The notes under the pieces: model-generated | Seen by the model: only the letters and a program-made list of their open reading frames with translations | What the model was told of the DNA's origin: nothing | The model's database searches: none | Shown here: positions 17,201 through 30,900 of the stretch, one piece after another | How the letters are laid out: each line of letters begins with the position of its first letter | How positions within the stretch are numbered: position 1 is the first letter of the stretch | Origin: Symbiodinium natans | Taxonomy: Eukaryota; Sar; Dinophyceae; Suessiales; Symbiodiniaceae | DNA: 64,000 nt | Assembly: GCA_905221605.1 (NCBI GenBank) | Contig: CAJNDS010002396.1 | Coordinates: 260,501-324,500, forward strand | Reading direction: 5' to 3' | Program-made: the position numbers and the translations under genes

Positions 17201-19232
17201 TCCCCGGCCATCCTGCTCTTCGGCCATCCTGATGTGTTTTCTCCTTATAAATGTGTGAATGCATATCTGGAGCACATGTAATGTACGGTATGCAATATGT
17301 GTGACGCATGGTAATGCACTGTAAGGTATTGTACAATGGTATACTGTAGCTTTATGTTATGCCTGTCATTAACGATATGTATGCCATGCAACGTATGCAA
17401 TGTAAGGGATGTATGTCATACACGTATACATAAAGTTAATGTCTGTATCATGTACAGCATGATACTGTATGTAGTACATATGTTGTGTATTTACACAAGT
17501 ATAAGTCTACGGTCCACGGGGTTTCAGAACGGTTTGCGCACTCCTGAGAGCCAATACGGTACCCCTTTAGGCGAGGGAGCGATTGTGGTCCAGAATGCCA
17601 TCAAGCGGGTCTTTGCGCACCTCAACCTCAAAGATAGAACCCCCGTTCGATGCGGGGGTTTACGATATCAAGGGTACCTTATTCGGGTCCTTTTATCAGG
17701 GGATTATGATTCTGCTATTTTGGGGGCTATACTTGGGGCCCCTATTTTCGCAAACCCCCAAAGCAGTTGGGGGCATCCAGCAGAGGTGCATTGGGCGAAC
17801 AAGTTTGGGCTTGGGATCTTGAATCGGATCGTAGATGCAGTATGTGAATGAAGGGATTGGGTCTTCCAAGGTTCCGTAAAACCTGAACCCCATAAACCCT
17901 CAAGCCCTCGTAGGCAGCTCTGGCGCTACTGAAAGACGCGGTCAACATTCAGCTACAGGTGCCGTTGCAGCTATATCTCTACTTAGGAATACCTTGGGTG
18001 CTTTTCAGTCTTTGGGTACTATAAGTCCTTTAAGAAGCAGGGTTCCAAGTTCAGTATAGTATAGTCTCCTGAGGAAACCCAACAACTTTAAGGTTTGTGT
18101 TTTGGGTTGTTTTTCGCGTGGACTGATGGTCGGTCGATAGCAGGGCCAGTCTGGGCTCAGTCTCTCTTACAAGTGTTACACCTTATAAGCCCAACTCCCC
18201 AAACGCACCATGGCTTCCATCTTCTCGTCGTCTGGTTTCCAGCATTTTTCGAATGTGATGGTTTCAAGACAGAACCGTGCTAACCTGGGGAAGGGGGGGG
18301 GGGGCTGACCTACATGATGAGTCCTTACCCCGTTGCTGGGTTTTTGTTGTTCCTGAGCAATTTTGGGTGACAACCTTGCCCCCCCAAGCTAAGCTCCCTG
18401 CGCCTGCAGGCAGGGATCAACAATCCTTGCTTGAAGGTTCATGTGTAGCTGTAAGCTCGGTGATGAAGACTTAAAATTTCTGCCTTGAAATAAAGGTCAT
18501 AAGCAGCCAGAACCATCAGTGGCCCTGCCTAAACCCCAAACCCTGAAACCCTGAAACCCTGAAACCCTAAACCCTAAACCCTAAACCCTAAACCCTAAAC
18601 CCTAAACCCTAAACCCTAAACTGCAGCAAAAGCTGAAGCCCCGGATCCCGGAGGTAGACGTCATTCTGTACAGCGCTGCCATCAGCACATGCGACACTCG
18701 CCTCCACCATTTTTGGGGGTGCATCGGGTAAGTAAGTCCAGGGTTTAGGGTTAGTTTAGGGTATAATAAGGTTTAGGGTGTTGAAAGGTTTAGGGTTTAG
18801 TGTTTAGGGCTTAGGGCTATCCGCAGGAAGGAAGCCCCGACTCTTCGACTCTGACTTGCTTACGCCCTCAAAAATCTAAACATCCGAAACCCTAGGGGAG
18901 AGGGGGCGGGGTCCTAAACCCTAAACCCTAAACCCTAAACCCTAAACCCTAAACCCGGAAGTCCACTCGCAGGACAAGGGTCAGCAATGGCAACAAGCTC
19001 TTGCGCTCTTTGGCCAGCTGCAGGACTGCGATGATCCCTGGGCCTTGGACATAGCGGGGAAAGTTTTAATGTACATCTTAAAATAAGGGTACTTGAACTC
19101 CATAAGGAATAAAAATCCATATTTTCAATAGTATTTTAATACTATCCCAACCATGAACTAGGGCTATCTCCCCCTACCTTGCAGTCACGTGAACTGCAGC
19201 ACGCGCTGGCACGGCGAGCAGACAGAACACGC

Positions 19233-19284
<52 letters not shown>

Positions 19285-21769
19285 ATGCACACACACACAC
19301 ACACACACACACCGGGTGCACACACAGCTCGACTCTGCGCTGCGGACTTGACAAAAACCTGCAGGAATCGCACCGCAAACGCAACTGAACTGCACAGCCT
19401 CAACCCAGATCCTCATCCACTGCTGAACCGTAGACCGGACTTGCAATGACGCTGCAGGAGTCACAACTCCGCACCGATGTCATCGTCTGCAATGCCGCAA
19501 TCAGTGCTTGTGCCAAGAGCGCCCGGGATGCACAATTAGGGTTTAGGGTTTAGGGTTTAGGATTCAGGGTTTAGGGTTGCTGGCATGGGTGGAAGGTTGG
19601 GGGTACTGAGTCCAATGCATCCGAGGTGGGCAATGGCAGAAAGCCCTGAGACTCGGCTGCTTTGCAGTTTGGAAGAAAGCAATTTCGTTGAGCTGTGTGG
19701 GCTTTGTGGGCAGGCATGAGCAGATGTTGATCCCTCTGTTTGGCCTCTGTTCAGACGAATGCATGCAGGTGCCTTCATTTGTCCGGAGACCTTAACCCTG
19801 GACCGTGGATCGTGGAACGACGGTTAGCTGTTATGTCCAGTGGCCATGCCTTCTTTTTTTGGTGCGCACTTTTGAAGGTCCGGACTGCCAGGGTTTAGGA
19901 TGTTCCGTACGGTTCAGAATCGGTTTTCCTGCAAATTCCTCATATCGTTGCAGGCAGCTCTTGGAGTCAACCTTACAGGGGTTGAGTGTTGACCTTTTGC
20001 CTTTAAACCCTACACCCTAAACCCAAAGCCTGAAACCCCCAAACCCTGAACCCTATTTGATCCTCTTCTGCCCTTGGCCATGACATGAGCCCGACCTGAG
20101 GGCACTGCTGGAGCAGCTTCCGCAACAACACCTGGTGCCATCCGAGGCTGCCATTTTAAGGGTCGGAATATTTTCGAATAGTATTCCATTGTGGTCCTTG
20201 GCAGCCCAGTGGTACCCTTTGCCCCTTTTTTGGTTCAAGGCTCCCTCTTCGAATAACCAACCAACAAAAGGATACCCTGATTATAACATGGTCACTGGGC
20301 TACCAAGGGTCCCTTTATCTATGTACGATAAGAACCCCCCCCAAAAGCCCTATTCTGACTATTGACTATTCAGGCCCCCAAGCAGGGCTCGGCAGGCCTT
20401 TGGGACACTTCCTAGTTTCCCCTTCTTGGGGTTAACAGGATAAACCCTAAGCCCTAAGCCCTAAACCCTAAACTTATAATCCCTAAACCTAAACCCCAAA
20501 CCCTAAACCCGAGAGCTTCGGGGCGTTCACAATCAGAAGATTTTTGTTCACAGGGTTTCAAAGTCCCTCTGAGGTGTCGGGCATTGTCGGGCTGCAAGGG
20601 CAAAGACATCCGGGCTTGGGTCAATTTAAGGTGAGGGCTTAGGCCTCCGTAAATCTTGAGGTTGAGGATTTATACGATGAAGGTTTTGGGGCTTGAGAGG
20701 TTTCAGGGGGTGAGGTTTGAGTCTCACGGCATAAAGACCTAATCCCTAAACCCTATAAGCCCAAACCCAAGTGGGTGGAGGTGCTTGGGATTTGCGGTCA
20801 GCTTTGGTACGGCCTCTCAGACTCAAAGTATTGGAGACCATTTAGTCAGAATGATTTTTGGGTCGCTTGAAGCATCATGTAAGAATTCGGGTAATGTTGC
20901 ACCCTGTTTAGTATTGGCCCCCTCTTTAAAGACAAACTGGCCGAATTATTCAGGACCCCCTGACTGTTTGCGGGGTCTCCTTTAAAGTCAAACCGTCCGG
21001 GCGCCGTAAGAAAATTCCACGTGGCGCGCCTTTAAAAAAGATAACCGGGCATCGCTGCCCCTTTTGAACCTATCTAAACTCCTCCCTATTAAAATCATAT
21101 GAGCCCCGGGGGCCGTGTAATCAGGCTCCCATCCACGCCTCGACTGGGGGGGGGGGGGGGGGGGGGGGCCCCCACACTAAACAGGGTGCAACATTACTCA
21201 GTATCATTTAGCGGATGACCGTTGGGGGATAATATATGGATATTCTTCATCTCCAGCAACTTCATCTGCCAAGGTGCTGTTGTTGCGCTAGATCAGGGTT
21301 GATTGGTATAAGGCCCAGATCCATACGCCTACGCCCCGCCCCACTCATCTCTCCTGAGCGGTGGCTGGCAGGTGACCTACAACACGGCCATCAGCGCTAC
21401 AGCAAAGGTGCGTGGAGTCCGATGTGTATGCTATGCGGGTTTTGTTGAGGGCTTGGGGCATTGGGACTGTGGGTTCTTGATGCGGGTTCTGCAAGTTGTG
21501 CTATGCGGGGTGTCTCACACAGCTGCAGGCAGGCAGATGGGAGGTGGCTCTGCAGCTTCTGGCCGACCTTCATGCTTCCGGGCTTGCTTCAGAACGGCGG
21601 AAACGGGTCGGGTGGGGTTGGGGGGGGGGGGGGGGGAGGGAGGGGTGGCCACCACCACCATCAGATGATGATGATGGTGGTCACCATCATCACTTCGTCG
21701 TCGCAAATTTCAATCGTCATCATCGTCGTCATCGTGTCGTCATTGCCATTATCATCACCACCACCCACC

Positions 21770-21803
<34 letters not shown>

Positions 21804-21960
21804 TCAAGATCATCAATCGCAATCGTCATCATCGTCCTCATCGTGCCGCCGTTGCCATGATCATCGACAATCGCAATCGCCGTGATCGTCATCAGCCTTA
21901 TAATCATTGTCATCGTCGGTGTTGTCCTCCTCCTCCGCCTCATCCTCATCCTCATCCTGC

Positions 21961-21991
<31 letters not shown>

Positions 21992-24900
21992 CATCATCAT
22001 CGCCATCATCATCATAATCGTCGTCGTCTTCATCATCACCACCACCACCATCATCAGCATCATCATCACCATCACCATCACCATCGTCATCATCATCATC
22101 ATCATCATATTCTTCATCACCATCATCATCATCATCATCCCTGTCGTGCAGCCGACAGCATTGTTTGCCACATGGCCTGTGCAGCGCAGTCGTCATGATC
22201 ACCATCATGATCCTGGAGCTCCCTCGCAATGCAGCTTGCAGCCATGCATTTGGAGTTGAGTTGAGTCCTCAGTGTATTCAGTATCTAGAGGACTATCCTG
22301 TTGATACATTTGCTGCCATCCTTCTTCGGCAAGCACTAGCAGAATTGCGTTTGGATGCCACCCCGCGGCTTGCAGTTTGTTGTGTGTCACAGACCCTACC
22401 TTCGAGCCCATACCTTCCAAGGTTGTAACCCCCGATTGCAAGGTAGAGTCTCCGAATAGAAGGTAGCATTGAGGACCGGGGTGCGCCCCGGAACTCAGGC
22501 TGTTCGCATCCAGCCCGGGGCGATCGCCTTCAACTCGGCGACCGCGGCATGCGCGACTGGTGGTCACTGGCTCCAGGCGCCCTAGCCCTTCTTGGTCGTC
22601 AGCGTTTGCAAAACTGCTCCTCTACTCCGTTGCTCCGTACTCCACTCCTGCTAATCATAGGATTTAGAAGGCCTACAGCGCTTTGCGTTTAGGGCTTCGG
22701 GTTCTGCACCCAGTGCGCTGCACAACGGCAAAGACGTTGGCGGACATTCATCCCACAAGAGATGAAAGGGTTGAAGGCTTGTAGGGTCTTGGTTGGTGGT
22801 TGGGTGGAGCGCTTTTGATTTTTTAGTTTAGGCCTGTGGGGTCTAGGAATTCTCGGCTGAGGGTTTTGGGGCTTGGAAAGTTAAGCCCTTTCTTTTTTGA
22901 AGTTGTCGCCACGGATTTTGTGTCTTTGTTCTCGCTGTTTAAATGCTGGGCTCGGGCTGTAAGGGTTGAAACGTCGGCCCGCTTTGGTGTCCAGGGTTCA
23001 GAGTTTATAGGCCTTAGGGATTAATAGGCTTTAGGGACTTTAGGGTTTATGTAGAATCTATGTTGTTTATGCCAAGTTTATGCCAAATACGCGAAATCTT
23101 CAGTCTTTTGCCCTGGAGGCACTGGCACTGGTGGCAGCCGCTGAGAAAGCAAAGGCACGCGGTCCCCCTCTTTGGTTTAAAGGCGGTTTCGTCAATCCTA
23201 AACAACCCCGAACCCTAAACCCTAAACCCTAAAACCCTAAACCCTAAACCGTGTGGATGTTTAGGGTCTAATGTGTACGCAGGCACTGTCCGGCCCAAGC
23301 ATGGAACAGGGAGGGGATGGGAGGGCGGTGCAATAGCTGCAACAGGGTTTTTCGGGGTTTTCGGTTTTTTGGGGTGTAGGGACTTGGCTTTCAGCTAATG
23401 CTGTACTCACTTTAGTATCCAGGGCCCCCACCCCCCCCCGCCGCCCCACCCCAAAACAATTTTGGGGTTTTTGTTTTTTCAACCGGGATGCTGTCTGGGG
23501 GTAGGGCAGGTAGGGGTCGAGGGTTGAGGGGAAGCCTTGAAGCTTGAGGGTCTAAGCTTTCCAGGGGGGCTGCGGGCTCATGCGGGTAACCGGAGCTCGT
23601 GAGCTACTCCCTTGGAAAACTGTTTGGGGGCCTGTTTCGTAATGAAATTTTCAAAGGAATTTACATAATTAAAGCCGGACTCAAGGAAAACTCCGGAGCT
23701 TCTTATTCACAACTTTTTTTTTTGGCTCCCTGGCCCCCCTCAACCCCCCCCCCCTTCATTCGCATAATTGCGGAATTGCGGTTAACCGTTGGCATTAGTA
23801 GTACTTTGTCCGCAAAAACGCATATTAGTGGGAAACGATACTAAGGCGGGGTGCAACATTACAGAGTGCCCATTGGAACCGAATAGCTTTGATTGCGCCA
23901 AGGGCTTTGTTAGTCATTCTTCTTTTCTTGCTGAAGATCCGCATTTGGTGGCTCAGCGGCTGCGTCTGTTCTTTTGGCAGAAACGGCGACATAAAAACAC
24001 TCGCAAGCAGAAAGTACTTCGAGTACGGAAAATCAACACCAAACCCTAAACCCCAAATTAAAAAGGGTTTTTGTTACTGTTATTGGTAAGTGTATATGGG
24101 GCTCCTTATATCTTGGTGAGTGTCCACATGTGTGTCCTTTTGGGGATGTTAGAAACAACCCTGAACCCCGGGCTACACCCTAAACCCTAAATCTTTCTTG
24201 AGCGTTTATTTGCTAAGAGCTTCTCTCCTCCCAGGTGGCGGACTTGATCGGTGCAAGTTCGGCCATCGCAGCCTGTGAGCTGCTTGGCCGAGCTCTAGGG
24301 GAGTTTTGGGTGCAGGGTTCCGATTTCAGCATTTAGGGAGTGAGGGTTTAGGGTTGAGGGCATGCAGGTGGTGAATCAAAAGGGCTTGAGAAATATTCCA
24401 CGCAGAACGCCAGGTATGTCTACCCGTCACCTCCTCAGTAGGCTCTAAGGGGTAGGAACTTCGAAGATGAGGGTGTGGCGTTCAGGATTGATGGGGTTCA
24501 GGGTTGACGGTTTTAAGTTGAAAAGGGTTTAGGGATATTTTTGCTTGGGGCCTGGGGCTTTAGAGCGGTTCTTGGCTCAACAGCTCTCTGGGTCGGAATT
24601 TCCAACTTCTGTTGGGGAAATCGATCTTTAGCCTCCCCCCAGGCCCAAAATCCCCTAAACCCTAAACCCTAAACCCCTAACCCTAAACCCTAAACCCTAC
24701 ACCCACGGCCCCTCAGACAGCCAGGAAAGCCTCAGAATGGCAAGTGGCACTGGCACTGCTGTGGCAGCTGGAGGAAGCCCTTTGTGGGTTTAAGGATTCC
24801 GGGTCAGGGGTTTAGGGTTTAGGGTTAAGGGTTTAGGGTTTAGGTTTCGGGCTTAGCGTTTAGGATTCCCGCGCCACTCCCGAAACCATAATCTGGCGCC

Positions 24901-27900
24901 CTTATCCTCCCGCAATATTGAAGGGTTCTTAAGGGAGGGGGGTTCATGGGGGTAGGTGCCGTCACGGTGGCCCTTTTCAGGTCGATTGGTGGTCGAATGT
25001 TTTGGGGGTTTAGAGGGAGCGTTCGGTCAAGTTCGGTCAGGAAGAGCTGGAGATTTGGCAGGGGCTCATGTGAGCAACCTTCTTTTGATACCAGGAGGCG
25101 GGCATTCAGTGCGACCTGCTTGTGTACAACTCCGCCACCAGTGCATGCGAAAAGGCTGCCGATTCTTAGCTTAACTACACGATACTGGGTTTAAGCGCAA
25201 TGCCTCTAAGGGTGATGTGGGGTGCTTTGGGTCCTTGGATCGGAGGAGCCTTGCCTGAAAACGACAAAAAATTGCGAGAAGACATGTCAGAGCATTTACG
25301 GGCTTGGAGTTTCCACTAGAGTCAATCGGAGGCCCTAGTATCTAACCATGAAACCCCCCTAGTTCCGCAAACATTTAGCTTCCGAAGGAACAGGCTGCTG
25401 CCTTCACTCCCTCTAGACCTCATAGACTTCATACTCAAGACATTCGTGCCGAGTGTGCAGATGAAGCCCTCAACCCACAAAGGAATGGCAGTGGGCCCTG
25501 GCTTTGTTGGAGCAGGCTCAGGTCAAGAGCCTGCGAGCGACCCGGATCCAGACTAGCGGACTTGGAGACAGGACCCCACACCCCAAGCCCTCACTCGCTC
25601 GTTCTTCGTAAGTCCTTGGAGAAGTAGATGCCCTTCGTAAACATACGCCCGGTTCAGGTTACTCCTTCTCTTTTGGGATCACGCGTGTAAACCCTGCGAC
25701 AGGCTAGTCTAAAGGTTACAACATAGCCTTGTGTTGGTGGGGCACTCAGAACCCTACTTGCAACAACCCATGAACCTCCGAGCACAGCTTTTGGGGCAAA
25801 AAACCCAAAACAAACCCGCAAGCCCCACCCAGGGCCTGAAGCCCCCCAAAACCTTAAACCTTGACTCCTCAACCCTAAACCCTAAGCAGAAGTTTCGGGA
25901 GCACCAAGGTCGATCTCATCTCCTTCAATGCTGCCATCAGCGCCTGCGGGCCCCTTGGGCCCATAGGCGAGTTTGGGCTGAGGGTTTAGGGTTTAGGGTT
26001 TAGGGTTTAGGGTTCGATTGGGATGACCCCGCAAAGGTTACTGGGTGTTAAGGGCCGGCATTGAGGTTTAGGGGTTACTGCCATCACTGGCCATCACGAA
26101 AGCTAAACAGACTTGGAACCAGGAGCCTGGATAATTACCAACATCAGTATCACCTCCACAGTGAAGGCATCCAAATCTGCAGAACCTTGTGTTCACCACA
26201 ATATGAAACAGTTCATCTGCTTTCAGAGGCATGATTACCGCTGTGGGTTTTGTGGCTTCAGGTTCAGGGGCTTAGGGGTTTCAATTTAAGGGTTTAATGG
26301 GTCGTTAGGGTTTGCTGTTTTAAACCGAGGCGTGCAGGTGCGCACTAGAACCCTAGCTGCCACCCGAAGCACAGGAATGCCGGCTGCTGGGAGCAGGCGC
26401 TCCACCTCTTGGGCGCCCTGAGACCTCGTCGGCTTTGTCCTGACAGCGCGGCTTTGCAGGAACCGGGTTTTAGGGCTCAGGGGTTTTAGAGCTTAGTTTA
26501 TTTTTATTTTTTATTTGTTTTTTGGGGGGTGGGTGTTAGGGTTTAGGTTGCCTGAAACCCTCAATACTCGATTAACAAACCCTGAGCTCTAAATCCTTCT
26601 AAACAACCAGTCTTGAGCTAGCACCGATCAAACCCTGTGAAAACCTTCACTTGGGGTTGTAAAGGGGCTTCGGCTGAGAAAAGGTTTATGCTCTTTGCCC
26701 CAAAGAGTATACTCAAGACAGGCCCTAATCACCCTTAAACCATGTTCAAACTTTCCGGAGTTTACTGTATATACTTACTGTTGGTAAGCAGGGAATGAGG
26801 GAATGAGGTAATCCCTTAAAGAGGGTACCTCATTCCCTCACTCCGGGGCTAACCAACAGAAAGTGTAGTCCTGGGTCGTCCCTGGCTGAGGTAACGAGCA
26901 ATGCACTTACCAGCGCCTATGAAAAGGCGAGCCAGTGCCTTGCTCTGGGAAGGGCGGGTTTAGGGTTTAGGGTCTAGGGTCTAGGCTTTAGGGTTAGGGT
27001 TAGTGGAACCTCAAGCCCAAAGCTTCGCCTGTCTACGTAAGCTCAACAGGGCTCAGGGACCCATTGCCAGCATTCTGGGCGGAAGCCGTGTAGCACTGTG
27101 GATGTAGAAAGCACTAGCATGAACTACATCTTTTTGGCGGGCACTGCCACCGCCTGACAAGGGCTAAACGGTCTCAAAGGGCCACCGTGCAAATGCAGAA
27201 GCCCAACTCGCAGAAGGGATTGGGGTGTGGGTTTGGGGAGGGATCTACTTCTAGAACTCATTCCCCAAAAGGTCTAGGTTGAGGGGCTTTACTTCCAGAC
27301 CTTAAACAAAAAATAGGTTGAGGGTTGACATGAACACGGTTCTTGAGATCGAAACGCCAAATCCCAAAGATCCACAATCCTTAGCAAGATTGGCCCTGCG
27401 AACATGCAGTATTCCTAACATGGTCCTCTTCAACCCCCCCCCCCCTATGTCCAGGGGCCTAATTCTTCATCCTTAAGGGTTTAAGGAACTAATTCTTCGG
27501 TCCCTGGAAGTATTACGGCTTTGGGTTTGTGACCATCAAGGAAACCTTCTAGGGGTACATCCATAAAGGTCCGAGTATGACTCCCTTGTTTTTGTGTTTA
27601 GTCCGTTCCCAGGTGGCAACGGGCCCTTGGCGCCCTCTCCCCAGGCAGCAACGTCGTGGCCCTTGCGGCCGCGGTGAGCGCCTGCGCCAGGGGCTGAGGT
27701 TGGCCCTGTGTGGGGCCTCTGACCGAAAGGATCCATGTACCAGAGCCCAAGAAGGGGGGGGAAGGGGGGGGGTGGGAGGGGCGACCGAAACCCTAAACCC
27801 TAAACCCTAAACCCTACAAAAAGGAGTGTGTATGTACCAAGGCCCTATCTCGGGAATGGCAACAGGCGCTCGTCCTTCTCTGTGAGCCCCTTCGGCTGCA

Positions 27901-30900
27901 AGCAGATGGCCGAGGGCGCTTCGAGGGATTCAGTGCTTGGGGGGAGCCCGGGCTTTGGGGGCTTGAAGAAGCTGAGGGCTCGGGCCTACAGGCATTAGTC
28001 ATCTAAGGGCTGACGGTTCACAGAGGACTACAGAATGCTTTACTTCGGTATATATATATATATGTACATACATACGTAGAATGCATGTATATTTGCTTGT
28101 ACGTATGTACTTGTGTTTGTACTTGTGTGTGTGTGTGTCTACACGTATTGTTTGGGTCTCCACCAACCTTGAGCCCTGCGCGCTCTTAAGGGGTACTGAC
28201 TGGCGGGGTGGGGGGGGGAGGGGGCATGGTTTCCCCTTTGCCGGTTTTATCGGATCTTTCTGTAGGAATAGTGTTTTGTTTATACACACATACAGTTTAG
28301 AACCCGCACTTACCTCTGCAAGTGCTAGGCAAGTCTTTCGGTAGGTCGTCGGATGAAGGGTGTCCGACTTGGCCCCCATAACAGCCGGACAGCATTGTGA
28401 AACCAGCCAGGTTGCGTGGGCATGGGCTAACTAGCCCTCACGACGGCAGTGTCCGAAAGAAGGATCAGGAACAATAGGTCCATCCTTCAACAAGAAAGAA
28501 CGACCTCGATGTTGAGGAGTTTAATGAGAACGAAGACACACCCGAATAAGAAACGGGTCTTCCTGCCAGCGCTCTGTGCAAGAAGCCCTGAACCCTGAAC
28601 TCCTTATCAGGCTTCGTACACGTGCTCTTCGCAGCAACACGATCCTCTTGAACTCCTCCCTGACCGCCTGCGAGAAGGTTCGGTGAAATCTTACTTTTCC
28701 AAAGGTCGGGTTTCGTGTCCAGCAAGGATCCCCCAAGCTGCTACTTCAGAAGCTGTCCCTATCTTATGTAAAATTCCTTGAGAGATGTTCCCCCTTGTAC
28801 TAACAGTCCTTAAGAGGAATTCAAGTACCCCCTATTATACTCCCTACTAGAAGACGAGAGGGAATATTGTCAAGCATTCCCCTGAAAGGTCGAGAGGGAA
28901 CTCCTCGGTTTTCCATGGAGGGTGGGAGAGGTAGCTCTACATGTCTGTTGCTTTGTTGGGTTGCTGAATATCTACAGAGGCCACTCCCGACCTTGGGTTT
29001 CGCGTTTGGGTCTGTTTTTTGATTTGGGGGGTTTGGGGGGGGCATTTTCCTCCCTTAGCTTGTGCCCCCGGAGTTCTAAGCAGTAGCACTCCCCACAGGG
29101 CGAGCAATGGCAGCTCGCACTGGACCTGCTTGGAACCATGGAGAGCCTCTTGCCTGCTGGAGCAGAAGGAAGGGGAGGAAGAGGGTTTAGGGTTTAGGGT
29201 TTAGGGTTTAGGGTTTAGGGTTTAAAGGGTTTAGGGTGCAGGTTTAGGGTTCAGGGTTAGGGTTCAGGGTTCAGGGGCAGGAGAACGGGAATGGGGAATC
29301 CTCCAACCCCGGCAAACAATTTTGCTGAGATCCAATCCTGGACCATGGCGAGCGGGGGCACGGGCAACCATTAACACCAACCTAATCAACCTTCTCCGAA
29401 AAGAAGAGAGCTTCCTAGAAACCTTAGAACCCGAATTTTCAGTAACCAACTTCTCGGACGGGTTCGGGGCTTATGTTTTCGGATCTTCGGCTTTCTCTCT
29501 CCCCCCTCTCCCTCCCTCTCTCCCTTTAAAGCAGGTCTTCAATTGACTTCCTTGAATTCTTCGCCCTTGCTTTTCGACCCCCTTTCTCCCCTTGTTACCC
29601 TTGTTCCTTCCCTGGCCTCCCTGGCTTCTGTTCTCCTTCAGGTGATCCCATTCAACATTCACCGCGTGACCCCTTTTAGAATCCCGGGGTGATGGGGCAC
29701 ACCTAAACCCAAAACCCCAAACCGTAAACCCTAAACCCTCAACCCTGTAAGACTCTCCAGACAAAGGCTCGGGTCTTCCGAGGCCGGCCGGGCTGGGGCC
29801 AAGCTTTGCGGGGCTTGCTTTCATGGCTTTCATGGCTGTACGGTTTGGTGAGGCTTTGGGGCTTTGGAGTCTCGGGTTTCCGGCTGTAGGTGTAGTGATG
29901 TCTGTGGCTGGAGGTGGTGTAACTTCACTTTAGTGGAGGATGTTGGCAGTTAGGTTGGGGGTATGAGGCTGCAGTTTCCAAAAAGGTCTCAGCAAGCCCA
30001 AATTCAAAGACAACCTTTGCAAGGGCACGATGGCTTTTCGGAGACGTTGTCGAGCTTCAGCTGGAGAGTTCTGTCTCTAAACCGTAAACCCGGTACAAAA
30101 CCCCAAACCCGGGCCCTAGACTGCTCGAAGCATGGGCCCCAACATCCATGGCTTTGGCGGCCCGAAGCTCGAAGCCCGCATGTTCCCTTCGGCCCCTTGG
30201 GAACCGAGTGGCGGTTTTAGAGCCGAAGAGCCGGAGCAAGAGGACGCGGGTCAGCTTCAACGCGGCCATCAGCGCCACCGAGAAAGGCAAAGCTTGGTTG
30301 CAGGCAGGGCCTTGCTCTGTGAGATGGCTCTGAACCTTTCTTCCCTTAAAACCAGCGCTTTGGGTTTGCAGCTGAAATCTGGGGGGGGGGGGGGGGGGGG
30401 GGGGGGTTGCGTGATCTTCTGGTTCTCGGTTTAGGGATGAACGCCAGACTCTCCAAACCCTAACACACACACCCCCCCCCAACGTGCCTTGATTCAAGGG
30501 GCTTAGTTGCCCTACTGTAGCACCACGGTTTCACCCCTCAGCAGTTGATCTGGATTGATGGACTGCGTTCCTCTTTGGTTGAATTTGGGTTTTGAGGATC
30601 GGCTCACAAGGAAGGAAACTGAAGGGCCTTAAACCATATTATGTTACGGCCCAATCTTTAAAGAGCGACCCCCCCCCCTTCAACTGTTGATCCTTACTTA
30701 CAGTATTCCCCCTGTAGATGCTTGCGGGTTTTCATTTCGGTTTTTCGGCCTTAGGGATCTTGGTTATAGGGTATTTAATGGGGGGTAGGCATCTAGGGAA
30801 CCCCCCCGAAGGTTAGGGAGCCTTAGGGAGTAGTGGGGAGTACCGAGGAACCTTGCTTTACCTACCCTTAAACCCTAACCCCAAACCCTGAACCCTAAAC

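Noticed and set aside
16829..17275. Annotating the F-D-E-G frame as a gene
   Set aside because: The unit is a minisatellite, it lies in a PPR intron on the opposite strand, and no start context or domain supports a protein.
21461..22198. 245-codon open frame with poly-His
   Set aside because: Only its start overlaps the real PPR exon 10, and in a different frame; the rest is the ATC microsatellite.
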